DNA of 30,638 bases from Frankiales bacterium (GTDB lineage Bacteria; Actinomycetota; Actinomycetes; Mycobacteriales; SCTD01). Location of the stretch: NCBI GenBank assembly GCA_025965735.1, contig JAOPWK010000112.1, positions 1-30,638 of the forward strand, written 5' to 3'. The position numbers were made by a program, and so were the translations under genes. Shown here one piece after another: positions 7,395-17,100 of the stretch; the stretch's first letter is position 1, and every line of letters begins with the position of its first letter. The notes below the pieces were generated by a model that saw nothing but the letters and a program-made list of their open reading frames with translations, was not told the DNA's origin and ran no database searches.

Positions 7395-8017
7395 GCGCGG
7401 ACAGCTCGCAGCACCTCCGCGCTGTCGCTGATCACCCCGTTCACGCCCAGGCCGACGACGCGGTCCAGCGCCCCGAGGTCATCCACGCCCCAGGTCATCA
7501 CCAGCTCGACCCGCTCGCGCAGCTCCGCGACGACCGGCTCGGACAACAGCGACCCGTGCAGGCTCACGCCGTACGGCGCCCTCGTCCGGACCCGGCGCCG
7601 CATCCGCACCAGCTCGCCGCGGTTGCGGGCGGACAGCACGGGGCGGGCACCGTCCAGCGCTGCGAAGGCGTCCACCGAGGGCCACCAGCGCGAGCAGACC
7701 AGCACCGGCTCGGGGCGTGCCCCCACCGCAGCCGCGGTGCGGCGCCCGACGCTGCCGACCCCCTTGAGGTCGAGCATCAGCGTGCCGTCGGTCGCCGCGA
7801 GCAGCTCAGCCAGCTCCAGCTGCGGCGCCGAGCGGGACTGCAGCTCCCACGGCCCGCGGTCCCACAGCCACGGCCCCAGCGCCTTGCTGTGCCGCACCTC
7901 GAGCCGGCCGCGCGAGGCGTGCACGTCGCACTCGATGACCTCAGCGCCGGCCTCCTCGGCCGCGGCCAGTGCAGCGAGGGAGTTCCCGGCGCGGTGCGCG
8001 ACGGCCAGCACGCTCAC
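7385..8017 (-). CDS. Short glycerophosphodiester phosphodiesterase (GDPD/GlpQ family)
   Basis: The 210-residue protein should hydrolyse glycerophosphodiesters to glycerol-3-phosphate and an alcohol, or act on a related phosphodiester. AHRAGN near the N-terminus, IECDVH (E-x-D metal ligands) and LEVRHSKAL supply the usual His and acidic catalytic residues; MLDLKG and the late VNGVISD strand fit the TIM-barrel fold. It is shorter than many GDPDs and has no signal peptide, so it is probably cytoplasmic. The GTG at 8017 overlaps the stop of the PAP2-type gene (GTGA), a sign of co-translation. A second in-frame GTG at 8011 is an alternative start. It ends the minus-strand lipid-gene group. Confidence 0.87.
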   Translation of the reverse strand: MSVLAVAHRAGNSLAALAAAEEAGAEVIECDVHASRGRLEVRHSKALGPWLWDRGPWELQSRSAPQLELAELLAATDGTLMLDLKGVGSVGRRTAAAVGARPEPVLVCSRWWPSVDAFAALDGARPVLSARNRGELVRMRRRVRTRAPYGVSLHGSLLSEPVVAELRERVELVMTWGVDDLGALDRVVGLGVNGVISDSAEVLRAVRAHR

Positions 8018-8865
8018 GGAGCGTCGGCGCACCGCGGGTCGACGAACGGGCGGTCCGCCCCCGCCCAGGGCGCGGGCAGCCGGAGATCGATGGCGGGAGG
8101 CGGACCGGACGCCCGCTGCGCCGGTACGCCGGCACGGGCCTGCCGACGCTCCCGGATCCGCTCGGCGCGCAGCGCGATGGCCCAGCCGGCCAGGCCGAAC
8201 GCGGCGCCGGCGATGACGTCGAGCACGTAGTGGTTGGCCGTCAGGATCGTCGCCGCTGCCATGACGCCCGGCATCAGCCGGCCGATCGTGCGGACGGCCA
8301 GCGTGGAGGCGGCGGCCACCAGCGCCAGGCCCAGGCACAGGTCCCAGCCCACGTGCAGGCTCGGCATAGCGGCGTACTGGTTGACGAACGCCGGTGGCTG
8401 CAGGACGCGGTAGGAGTTGGACTGCTCGGTGATCGTGTCCACGAAGCCGCGCTCGGCCAGCCGCGGCGGCGCCACCGGGTAGGTCGTGTAGACGCAGAGC
8501 CCAAGGGTGCCGGAGGCGATCATCGCGTTGCGCAGCCGCAGGAACACCCGCCGGTCGTGCAGCGCCAGCCAGATGAGCGTCGCCACGATGACCGGCCAGT
8601 GCCCCCAGATGTAGACCCAGTTCGCCAAGGTCGTCAGCGGCGCGACGTCCACGAGCAGCGCCTGCACGCCGGCCTCGACGTCCAGGCCGAGCGTCTTCTC
8701 CAGCGCGAGGATGTCACCGGCGTGGTCCACGGCGGCCTCCTGCGAGCCCGCCGTCAGCCCGCGGATGCCGAAGTAGACGACGATCCCGGTGACCACCACG
8801 CCCGCGTCGACCAGCACCGTGCGCACGGCGACCCGCCAGCGGACTGCTGCTGCTCCCATGGCCAC
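8014..8865 (-). CDS. PAP2-family membrane protein, inositol-phosphorylceramide-synthase-like
   Basis: The 283-residue protein has about six hydrophobic segments and the three phosphatase/transferase motifs of the PAP2 superfamily: YPVAPPRL, MPSLHVGWDL (active His) and ANHYVLDVIAG (second His with Asp). The YPVAPPRL form resembles the AUR1/IPC-synthase-like branch that moves or removes phospho-head-groups on lipids, with the active site facing the outside of the membrane. A GTG start at 8865 gives MAMGAAAV; an ATG at 8859 is almost equivalent. It follows the flippase-like gene by 54 bases and overlaps the GDPD gene by four, so the three probably form an operon. Whether its substrate is a sphingolipid, phosphoinositide or undecaprenyl pyrophosphate cannot be told. 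Confidence 0.88.
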   Translation of the reverse strand: MAMGAAAVRWRVAVRTVLVDAGVVVTGIVVYFGIRGLTAGSQEAAVDHAGDILALEKTLGLDVEAGVQALLVDVAPLTTLANWVYIWGHWPVIVATLIWLALHDRRVFLRLRNAMIASGTLGLCVYTTYPVAPPRLAERGFVDTITEQSNSYRVLQPPAFVNQYAAMPSLHVGWDLCLGLALVAAASTLAVRTIGRLMPGVMAAATILTANHYVLDVIAGAAFGLAGWAIALRAERIRERRQARAGVPAQRASGPPPAIDLRLPAPWAGADRPFVDPRCADAP

Positions 8866-8919
8866 CCCCGACGGCAGGTCGAGTGTGCCCCTGTCCCCCC
8901 AGGAACGACAGCAGATTGC

Positions 8920-9795
8920 TCAGACAGCCAGCGCGGGGTCGTGCCGGTGGGCGGCGTAGCGGCGGGCGGCGAGCAGGCTGACCCCGCCCAGCGCCAGCGC
9001 CGGCAGCCAGGCAAGGGTGGCCTTGAGCGCGACGGCCCCGAGGGCGGCCTGCCACGGCAGGCCGAGGCCGGCGAGGGCGACGACGAGGGCTCCGTCGCGC
9101 GGGCTGGCGCCGTGCGGGCCGGGGACCGAGCCGGCCAGCTGGCTGGCGCCGAACGCCCCCAGCAGCTCCAGCGGGCCCAGCGTGTGGCCGGTCGCGGCGA
9201 CGGTGCCAAGCAGCAGCAGGCAGATCGAGAGCTGGTACGCCGCGGACAGCGCGACGCCGTAGGCGACCTGGCGTGGCGCGGGCAGGCGACGGGCGGGCAC
9301 CAGGTGCGGCTTGCGCCGTCCGACCACGACCGCCACGGCGACCGCCACGAGCGCGATGCCCACAGCCGTGAGCAGCATCCGGGCCGGCAGGGCGACCGCG
9401 GAGAAACCGACAAAGGCGGCGAGGCCAATCGCGCCGACCAGCCGGTCGAGCCCGGCCTCAGCCACGGCGTCCGGGGTGGTCATCCCGTTGCGGGTGAGCC
9501 GGCGCACCCGCCAGGCATCCGCGCCGACGTGCCCCGGGGTGAGCAGCCCGCAGAGCTCGGCTTCGGCGTACGCCCGGATGTGCCAGCGGCGGGTGCGACC
9601 GCTCTCGGACAGGGCGTGCCAGCGCAGCGGGCACAGCACGTACTTGCCGAGCACCCATGGCGCGAGCCCGGCCAGCGCCGGCCACCAGGACAGCTGGGGG
9701 AGCCGGGGGAGCGTCAGCAGGGGCACCGCGACGGCGACGGCGAGCAGGACGAGGACCATCGCCCGGCGGTGCCGGGTCGGCAGGGACAGCGACAA
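8920..9795 (-). CDS. Flippase-like membrane protein (lysylphosphatidylglycerol synthase TM family)
   Basis: The 291-residue protein has multiple hydrophobic helices and the blocks of the LPG_synthase_TM/UPF0104 family: VLGKYVLCPLRWHAL near residue 50, a conserved ELCGLLTPGHVGADAWR, EAGLDRLVGAIGL, and a late GAFGASQLAGSVPGPHGASP. Members are related to the MprF flippase half and are thought to move lipids or lipid-linked sugars across the membrane. There is no synthetase domain, so it is a stand-alone membrane module. The TTG at 9795 is supported by AAGGAG eight bases upstream; an ATG at 9759 would shorten the N-terminus. Its neighbours suggest a lipid substrate, but this is inference. Confidence 0.85.
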   Translation of the reverse strand: MSLSLPTRHRRAMVLVLLAVAVAVPLLTLPRLPQLSWWPALAGLAPWVLGKYVLCPLRWHALSESGRTRRWHIRAYAEAELCGLLTPGHVGADAWRVRRLTRNGMTTPDAVAEAGLDRLVGAIGLAAFVGFSAVALPARMLLTAVGIALVAVAVAVVVGRRKPHLVPARRLPAPRQVAYGVALSAAYQLSICLLLLGTVAATGHTLGPLELLGAFGASQLAGSVPGPHGASPRDGALVVALAGLGLPWQAALGAVALKATLAWLPALALGGVSLLAARRYAAHRHDPALAV

Positions 9796-9952
9796 CGCAC
9801 GGGCTCCTTCGGGGTCGGTCCCAGCGGGTGTCGGCTGTTTCGGCCGGCACCTTCACCACCCGGGCAGGTGAGCACCCGCCCGGACCGGTGGCGCACCCTG
9901 ATCAGGACAGGTCATGCCCCCGCAGGACCCGGGTACGCCGTCGGCCCGGAGA
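9788..9952. other. Gap between ceramidase-like and flippase-like genes
   Basis: This stretch between the two minus-strand genes holds the AAGGAG of the flippase gene and a strong hairpin at 9860-9883. I see no gene in it. Confidence 0.5.
9860..9883 (-). terminator. Strong inverted repeat downstream of the ceramidase-like gene
   Basis: Arms CCGGGC-A-GGTG and CACC-C-GCCCGG pair with a single A/C mismatch around a tiny loop. It lies about 70 bases past the ceramidase-like stop and about 65 bases before the flippase-like start. It has no T tract on either side, which is common for actinobacterial terminators. It could instead be an operator or attenuator for the downstream genes. Confidence 0.45.
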
Positions 9953-12900
9953 TCACCGCTCCTTGCGCTTGCCGACCTCCACGGGCGCGGAGCCGGCGCC
10001 GTTGGTGTTGCCCCATTCGTCCTGCACGTCGCCCGCCGTCACGCTCACCCGGTCGCCGCGCCGCAGCGCGTCGCGCCGGCCCGCGGGCACCGCGACCAGC
10101 CCGCCTTGCGCGGGCACTGCCGGCCAGCGCTCGATCGTCCCGCCGGCGCGCTGCACGGTCACCGTGCCGGCGCTCGCGGCGCCGTCCTCCTGCCACGGGT
10201 GGAAGCGGCAGAACAGGCAGTACGCCTGGTCGTCCTGCGCTCCGGCCCGGTAGCGGTAGTAGACGCGCTCGCGGTGCTCGCCGAACGTCCCGTTCTCGGT
10301 CTTGGCCCGCTGGTCGGCGACCGAGCTCATCGCCTTCGCCCAGTCCCAGCCGTCCGGGTAGTCGACAGGGCCGTAGGCGTGTACGCGGTCCTCAAAGGTC
10401 TCCGTCGTCGACGGGCCGACGGCCACGTGGACCGCCCCGCCGTCCGTGACCGACACGCCGTCGACGGTGAGGCCGTCCCACGGGCGCACCTGGAACGGCG
10501 CGCTGGTGAAGGCGTACGGCTCGACCACGTCGCCGGGGGCGGTTCGGGAGCGGCCCTGGACGGCGAAGCGGTACGTGCCGGCCGGGGTGGCGCGGTGGCC
10601 CTCGCCAGACAGGTCCGGCAGCTCGACCTCGGAGACGAACGCCTCCCAGGACGCGGTCCACTCCCAGGTGAACTCGCCGGCGGCGAACGACGGCAGCTGC
10701 TCAGCGGTCGGGAAGCGCACCTCGATCGGCACCTCACCGCTCTGGTCGGCGAACGGCACCCAGTCGTCGCCGACCTTGCGCTCGACGGTCACCGTGGGCA
10801 TGTCGGTGTAGGAGGATCCGCCGACGAAGCGCAGCACGGCGCCGTCGAACCGCTCGACGTCCACCGGCTGCTGCACGATGCCGGGGGTGCCGCCGTCGGC
10901 CGGCAGGGTGGCGTCGTAGGCGGTGGTGTGCGCGCCGGCCAGCTCGCCGAGCGCCTGGCTGACGGCACGGGCCCGGCCGGACTCGGCCTGATAGGCCAGG
11001 TCCTGCGGCGACAGCGTCACCGGCTCCCCGCCGCGCAGCGAGGCGGCCAGGCGCACCAGCCGGGTGGCCAGGTAGTCCGCGCCGTGCAACCCGAGACCGT
11101 TCAGCGCCTTGCGGTAGTGGTCGTAGCCGCGCATCTCGCGGTACTCCGGCGTGTAGCCGAAGTAGTCGTTGGCCATGCCGACGGCGATGGTCAGCCCGTA
11201 GCCGTCCTTCGCGCCGTAGTCGGTGATCTCGCGGTGCGTGAAGTTGCCCTTGATCTTCGCGGGGTCTGCCGGCTCGGCCTCGCCGAACAGGTCGGTCCCG
11301 GCGTTGGTCAGCTCCTCCCACCCGTCGGCGTCGTTGTTGACCTGCGCCCGCATCCGGCGGTACTCGAGGTCGGTCACCGGCTCCAGCTCCGGCCAGGGGC
11401 CAGCCTCGCGGAAGGAGCGCGGGTCGGCGCAGGACCAGGTGGTGTCGGCGTTCTGTCGGCAGAAGGCCGAGCCTTCCGGACGCTTCTGCGTCGTCCAGTC
11501 GAAGCCGCGCCAGACGTCGTCCTCGACGTCGTTGAGGCGGCTCTGGATGTTCAGCGCCCCGTCGGTGAACTGCTCGCAGGGGCAGAAGGTGGCGGCGATG
11601 TCACCGATGCGTACGGCCATCAGGTGGATCGCGGCCGTCTCCTCGAGCACTGCGAGGCTGGGCGCGAAGTAGGACTCGGGGACCGGCACGCCGAGCTCCT
11701 TGAGCTGGTCGTAGAAGGCACGCTCGTCCACCGGCGTGGCCCCGACGACGGGGTTGCCCACCGCGGAGGCGTCGTCGTTGCAGTCGGGCAGCCCCAGGGC
11801 CGGGACCTGCCAGTCGCCGTGGAACAGCGAGACCGTGTTGCAGTTCGACAGGCCCGGCGCCGGGCGCATCGTGGGAGCGGCGAAGCGCTCGGAGGCCACG
11901 GCGACGTCCAGCGCGGTGCCGAACGGCACGATCTCCACCGGCGGCCCGTCGGTCCGCGGCGCGTGCGGGTCGTACGGCGCGGGCTGCTCGTCGGTGTCCA
12001 GCGCGCGGTAGGCGCGGTGCACGGCGTCGGCGAACAGCCGCGCGCCGGCGTCCAGCTGCTGCCAGCCGCTCTCCTGGAACTCCCGACGCTCGGCCGGCTC
12101 GTGCACCCGCAGGTCCTTGTGCGGGCCGGAGGAGCCGGTCTCGCGCTGGCTCATGACCGAGGTGGTGCCGAGCTCGCGGTCGATGATCCGCATCGCGGCG
12201 TGCGTGATGTCGCCGCTGAACAGCTCGTACCCCCAGGTGAACTCCGGGTGCAGGCCGAGAGTGATCCAGTTGGCGTACGGCTTCGGCTTGGCCGGATCGG
12301 TGAGGTCGTCGACGCGGACGACGGTGAGCTGTCCGGTGGTGTGGGCGAAGGGCTGGCCGGCCGGGGTGCCGTCGTCGGCGACCTTCGGGCCGATGGTGTG
12401 CGCCGTGATCTCGTTGAACGGCACGGTGGCCGCGCCGATCCGCACGGGCCGCATCTGGCCGGCCGCGTCGATGACGGCCTGCGCCATGCGGCTGCTCATG
12501 TACTCGAAGAAGCGCAGGTCGAAGACGTCCTGGAACACCCAGGTGCCGACGGCCGGGGTCGAGTAGAAGGCCGAGTTGTGGTTGTGGCTGGCGGTGATCG
12601 CCAGGTTGTCCTCCGTGATGCCGGTGACCTCGCCCGGCTTCAGGCCGGTGGTGACGGCCAGGTCGTGCTGCTCGAGCAGCTGCGCGACCCGCCGGTTCAG
12701 CAGGTCGTTCGGCAGGTAGAGGTCGTTGGCGACGACCGCGAAGCGCTGGTCGTTGACGCCCTCGAGGAGCAGCGCGCGCGTGTGGATGCGCGACTGCAGC
12801 CCGCGGGCCGGACGCTTCTTCGTCGCGTGCAGGAACGGGTCGACCTGGTCGCCGTAGTAGGCGCCGGACGTCGTCTCGGCGAACTGCCCGCCGCCCGCAC

Positions 12901-13078
12901 CCAGGTGCCAGGAGGCGTCCACGGAGGCAACGCCGGCCCGCACGACCTTCCCGGGGGCGAGGACCGCGCCCGGGGTCGGCAGCACGTCCAGTGCGGCGGC
13001 CGGCGCGGCCAGCGCCACCAGCAGGACGGGCAGCAGGACGCGCAGCAGCGAGAGTCGGCGAACACGGGCAAGCACCAC
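9953..13078 (-). CDS. Secreted neutral/alkaline ceramidase-like hydrolase
   Basis: From the GTG at 13078 the protein has 1041 residues with a signal peptide (LSLLRVLLPVLLVALAAPAA, cleavage near residue 29), so it acts outside the cell. GVNDQRFAVVANDLYLPNDL, TASHNHNS (His165/His167) and LGLHPEF (His277) followed by SGDITHAAMR resemble the N-terminal domain of neutral ceramidases, zinc amidases that split ceramide into sphingosine and fatty acid; these His are the likely zinc ligands. The C-terminal part (about 740-1041) looks like beta-sandwich domains with a C-L-F-C patch. GGAG eight bases before the GTG decides this start over frames extending upstream to 13183. It is longer than typical ~650-residue bacterial ceramidases, so its true substrate may differ. 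Confidence 0.78.
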   Translation of the reverse strand: MVLARVRRLSLLRVLLPVLLVALAAPAAALDVLPTPGAVLAPGKVVRAGVASVDASWHLGAGGGQFAETTSGAYYGDQVDPFLHATKKRPARGLQSRIHTRALLLEGVNDQRFAVVANDLYLPNDLLNRRVAQLLEQHDLAVTTGLKPGEVTGITEDNLAITASHNHNSAFYSTPAVGTWVFQDVFDLRFFEYMSSRMAQAVIDAAGQMRPVRIGAATVPFNEITAHTIGPKVADDGTPAGQPFAHTTGQLTVVRVDDLTDPAKPKPYANWITLGLHPEFTWGYELFSGDITHAAMRIIDRELGTTSVMSQRETGSSGPHKDLRVHEPAERREFQESGWQQLDAGARLFADAVHRAYRALDTDEQPAPYDPHAPRTDGPPVEIVPFGTALDVAVASERFAAPTMRPAPGLSNCNTVSLFHGDWQVPALGLPDCNDDASAVGNPVVGATPVDERAFYDQLKELGVPVPESYFAPSLAVLEETAAIHLMAVRIGDIAATFCPCEQFTDGALNIQSRLNDVEDDVWRGFDWTTQKRPEGSAFCRQNADTTWSCADPRSFREAGPWPELEPVTDLEYRRMRAQVNNDADGWEELTNAGTDLFGEAEPADPAKIKGNFTHREITDYGAKDGYGLTIAVGMANDYFGYTPEYREMRGYDHYRKALNGLGLHGADYLATRLVRLAASLRGGEPVTLSPQDLAYQAESGRARAVSQALGELAGAHTTAYDATLPADGGTPGIVQQPVDVERFDGAVLRFVGGSSYTDMPTVTVERKVGDDWVPFADQSGEVPIEVRFPTAEQLPSFAAGEFTWEWTASWEAFVSEVELPDLSGEGHRATPAGTYRFAVQGRSRTAPGDVVEPYAFTSAPFQVRPWDGLTVDGVSVTDGGAVHVAVGPSTTETFEDRVHAYGPVDYPDGWDWAKAMSSVADQRAKTENGTFGEHRERVYYRYRAGAQDDQAYCLFCRFHPWQEDGAASAGTVTVQRAGGTIERWPAVPAQGGLVAVPAGRRDALRRGDRVSVTAGDVQDEWGNTNGAGSAPVEVGKRKER

Positions 13079-13449
13079 GGCGGCAGCTCCATCGATCGGG
13101 TGTGCCTTCCTTCGCCACCTGGAGGCCGGTGCCTGCCCGCACGGCGTCCGAAGACGCGCCGCGGCTGTTGTGACGCGGCACAAGGGGCCCGGCTGTAGCC
13201 GCGTGCCGTGGAACGCCGGATCTTCGGGATCGCTCTCGCTCGGGGAGACAGGCTTCGCAGGTCAGGCCGCGCGATCCGGCTACCTGCGTGCCGGATCGTT
13301 GCCAAACACGCTGACCGGCAGAACATCTCACGCCACTGCAGGAGTCTCCTTGGCGCCAGGGTCGGGGTGGCACATGAGTGAGCTGCCGGCCCATGAGCCG
13401 TACGAGAAGGTCATCCACCTCTCGGCGGCCGCCGGGACCGGGTCCAGCA
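13079..13449. other. Gene-free region upstream of the ceramidase-like gene
   Basis: About 370 bases without a convincing gene. It holds the presumed ceramidase promoter (not recognised), a palindrome TTGTG-N6-CACAA at 13168-13183, and a partly overlapping nested inverted repeat at 13176-13208. Downstream it merges into the decayed start of the subtilase gene. Confidence 0.5.
13168..13208. repeat. Palindrome and nested inverted repeat upstream of ceramidase-like gene
   Basis: TTGTG at 13168-13172 and CACAA at 13179-13183 form a perfect palindrome with a six-base centre. CGGCAC at 13176-13181 also pairs with GTGCCG at 13203-13208, with an inner GGCT-GT-AGCC at 13191-13200. It may be a regulator site for the minus-strand gene about 100 bases away, or a remnant terminator. 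Confidence 0.4.
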
Positions 13450-14018
13450 CTCCCATCTGGGCCTCCCCGGGCCGGCAAGGGACGACTGCGGCGCCGCGAA
13501 CAACGACCCGCTGCACAAGAACGTCTGCAAGGCGCGCACGCTCGGCACGACGTTCATCGCTGCGGCCGGCAACGACGCCTCAGACACGCAGCTGCGTGGC
13601 GTGCCCGGCGGCTAGGACGAGGTCCTCACCGTTTCCGCGCTCGCAGACTTCGATGGGGCGCCGTTGGGTCGGGCGGGCGCGGCGACCACGACGTCGCACT
13701 GCCGCGCCGATGTCGACGACACCGCGGCGGACTCGAGCAACTACGGCAACGACGTCGACATCATGGCACCCGGCGTATGCATCATGTCGACGCTCAACGC
13801 CGGCGGGTACGGCTTCGACAGCGGCACCTGGCATGGCAGCGCCGCACGTCGCCGGGGCAGCTGCTCTGCTGGCGGCGCATGATCGTGCCGCCTCGCCGGA
13901 CAGCATCCAGGCACGGCTGACCTCGACCGGCACGCTCGACGACGAGTGGCCGGACGACCCGGACAGGACCAAGGAGCCTTTGCTGAGCTTGGTGGCGCCA
14001 CCGCCGCCGGCTGCCTGA
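13450..14018 (+). pseudogene. Decayed subtilisin-like serine protease (S8 family)
   Basis: Recognisable pieces lie in two frames. Frame one (from about 13450) gives HLGLPG, DDCGAANNDPLHKN, FIAAAGND (the oxyanion-hole Asn block), then an in-frame TAG at 13613-13615 where homologs have Tyr, then DEVLTVSALADFDG and YGNDVDIMAPGVCI. At 13829-13832 the bases TGGC replace the codon for the catalytic Ser of the G-T-S-M-A motif, adding one base and moving the reading to a second frame: MAAPHVAGAAALLAAHD onward, ending at TGA 14016-14018. The N-terminal part with the catalytic Asp and His is missing. With stop, frameshift, lost nucleophile and truncation it cannot make a protease. Homologs are secreted peptidases. 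Confidence 0.85.
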
Positions 14019-14125
14019 GCCGGCCCACCGCCGTTCGCCGCAAAGGGCGCACGCGGCCGAAGCGCCTCGACGACCGCGCCTGCGCAGCGCCGCGAGGTCT
14101 GCATGGCCGCCGAACGTGGCTGGCA

Positions 14126-17100
14126 TCAGTCGGTGAGCTCCCGCCGTACCAGGTCTGCGAGCGGAAGATGTCCCTTGCGCTCGTAGAGCGCCAACGCCTG
14201 CTCCAGCAGCTCTCGTCGCCGGGTCTCGTCGCCGGCGAGCCGGGGGACTTCGGCCAGCCATCGTCGCTGGTCGGCTCGTTGAAGGTCCTGATCGGTGCCG
14301 TCCAGGACTTCCAGGGCGCGACCCAGCAGAGCCAAGGCTGCCTGCCTGTTGCCGTGGCGGGCAGCCAGGACGGCCCGACCTGCAGAGACCATGGACACCG
14401 ACATCGCGTCGAAGGGCGAGGTGATGTCCTGCGCGGCGTCAAGCGCCTGCGTGGCTTCCTCGGCGGGGGCGTGCAGCTCCAGCAGCAGCAGGCCCTTCCA
14501 CGCCAGCAGGGTGGAGCCGTGTGAGAGCGATCCGCTGCTGCGGCAGGCCTCGATGCCTGCGTCGAGCGCGCGCACCGCAGCAGCAAGGTCGCCGAGGGCG
14601 ACGTGCATCTGGACGAAGAAGAAGGCGCCGGCCGCGATGGTGAAGGTGTCGAAGTCCAACGCGGCCCGCTCGGCGGGCAGGCCCATCGCGCGCGCCCGGC
14701 CCGCTTGTCCGGACATGGCGAGCATGGCGGCCTCGTGGCTGTCCATGAGCACGACGGACCGCGCGGACGCGCCGGGCACGGCCCGGGCGACGGCCACAGC
14801 CCGCAACGCGTCGTCGATCGGACGCGGTCCCCAGCTGTACGCGGCCAGCTGCCAGACCGCCATCGTCCGCCGGTCCTTGGCGCCGCTCGTGGTGAGTGCC
14901 TCCTGCACGGCCGCCTCGGCTGCTTGCCAACGGCCGACCATCGCCGCCGCGCTGATGACGCACTTGAGGGCCTCCACCAGGCGGCGGTCGTCGCCCGCAC
15001 GCCGTGCGTGCTCGGCGGCCCACCCTGCGGCGTCGGCGAGCAGCTGCGGGTCGTAGGCGTCGCCCGCGTCGGCCCGAAGGTGCAGGTCGAAGGCCTCGGC
15101 CATACAGCGCTCCACCGCCGGGACGGCGGCGTCGCACAGCTCCAGCAGGGCAGCGGCCGTAGCCCGTCCCGAGAGGACGTCCCCGGTGTGGATGCGAAGC
15201 GCCGTCAGCCGGAACAGCAGCTCGCGACGCAGCCCGTCCGGCCGCGGCGAAACCGCGACCGCCCGATCCAGCAGACCAGCCGCGGCCGCCACGTCGTCGA
15301 CCTCCTCGGCCGCCTCCGCGGCATCCGCCAGCATCCCCGCCGCGCGCTCCGCCAGTCCCTCGGCGGCGTCCCCCAGCTCCTGCCGCCACCGCACCGCCTG
15401 CTCCAGGTGGTACCCGACGAAGGCGTGCACCTCCAGACCCGCCACGCCGGAAGCCGAGTCCTCCGCCGAGCCCACGGATGCTCCCAGCAGGTCGGCGTAC
15501 CGCTCGTGCAGCGTGGCCCGCACCGCCTTGGGCAGCGAGTCGTACGCCGCCTCCCGCAGCAGCACGTGCCGGAAGGCCCAGACGTCGCGGCGGGCCCCGC
15601 GCGCGCGGCGCAGCAGGTCGCGGCGCGCCAGGCCCTCCAGCAGTACAGGCACCTCGTGCCCGGCGGAGGACAGCGCCACGGCCTCGCTGCCCGTCACCTC
15701 GAGCCCGATGACGGAGAGCGTCTCGAGCAGGGCCCGCTCGTCCGGGGGCAGGCGGTCGAGCCGCGCGGAGAGCAGCGCGCTCACGGTCGGCGGCACGCTC
15801 ACGTGACCCGCCGGGCCGTTGAGCTCCCAGCCGTCGGCCGTCCGCTCCAGCCGCCCCTCCTCGATCAGGTGGACAGCGAGCTCTTCGACGAACAGGGGGT
15901 TGCCGTCGGCCCATGCCTCGATAGCTGCCGCAGCATCGGGTGACACGTCGCCGCCGAGCTGGTCGTGCAGCAGCGCCGCGGTCTGGCTCGGCCCGAACGG
16001 CTCGAGCAGGAAGGTCGTGGCGTTGAGCGCGCCCCCGCCCCACCCTGGTCTGATGTCCAGCAGCTCGGGGCGCGCCTGGCACACCATGAGCAGCGGCACG
16101 TCGCGAGCCTCGTCGCGCACCCGCTCCAGAAGGTCGAGCAGCGTCGGCTCGGCCCAGTGCACGTCGTCGACCGTGACGACCAGGGGCGCCTGCGCAGCCA
16201 GGTGCTCCAGCAGCGTCCGGACGGCCCAGAACGTCTCGTCGCTGCCGCCCGGTTCCCCACCGAGCCCGAGCAGCGGCAGCAACCGCGCCGTCGCGGCTGC
16301 GCCGTCAGGGGCCCCGTCGAGGAGGTCGAGCAGTGCACGCTCGGCCTCCGGAACGGACTCCTCGCCGGTGAGACCAGCCGCGCCCCGCAGCACCTGCACG
16401 ATCGGCCAGAAGGTGATGCCGCGCCCGTAGGACAGGCAGCGGCCCCGGAGCACCCGTACGTCCTCGTCGAGCTCCCCGACGAAGTGCTCGACCAGCCGGG
16501 TCTTGCCCATCCCGGCGGCGCCGAGCACGGTGACGAGCTGCCCCCGCCCGACCTCGACGGCCCGCGCAAGCGCGTCCTGGAGCGCCGCGCACTCCCGCTC
16601 CCGGCCCACCAGCGGTGCTCCGAGCCGACGGCGACGGCCGCGCTCCACCGCGTGCACCCGGAGCAGCCGGTAGGCCGGCAGCGGCTCCGCCTTGCCCTTG
16701 GCGGTCAGCGCCGGCACCGCTTCGACGTCCACCGCATCGCGGACGAGCGCGTAGGTGCTCGCACCCAGCAGGACGTCGCCGGCCGCGGCGGCCTGCTCCA
16801 GTCGCGCGGCGGTGTTCACGGCGTCGCCAGTGGCGAACGAGCCACCTGCGCGGGCGGCTCCGGCGACCACGGAACCGGTGTTCACACCTGTGCGCACCGA
16901 CAGCCGAACCCCCGGCTGCACCAGCAGCTCGTCGGCCAGCACGGCGAGCTCGGCCTGCAGGTCCGCGGCTGCGCGGACTGCACGCAGCGCGTCGTCTTCC
17001 CGCACCTGCGGGATGCCGAAGACGGCAAGAACGGCGTCGCCGACGAACTTCTCCACCTTGCCGCCATGGCGGTCGATGCACGCGGCTGCTACGTCGAAGT

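Noticed and set aside
7969..10449. Plus-strand frame of 826 codons
   Set aside because: It crosses the ends of three minus-strand genes with recognisable products and has low-complexity composition.
13168..13183. CRP-type site
   Set aside because: The half sites are TGTG and CACA but six bases apart rather than the eight of the CRP/GlxR consensus.
9914..13198. A plus-strand frame open for 1,094 codons
   Set aside because: It lies opposite the ceramidase-like gene, whose protein has a signal peptide and zinc motifs. The plus product is Arg/Gly/Val-rich with no known motif, as expected for the antisense of a GC-rich gene.
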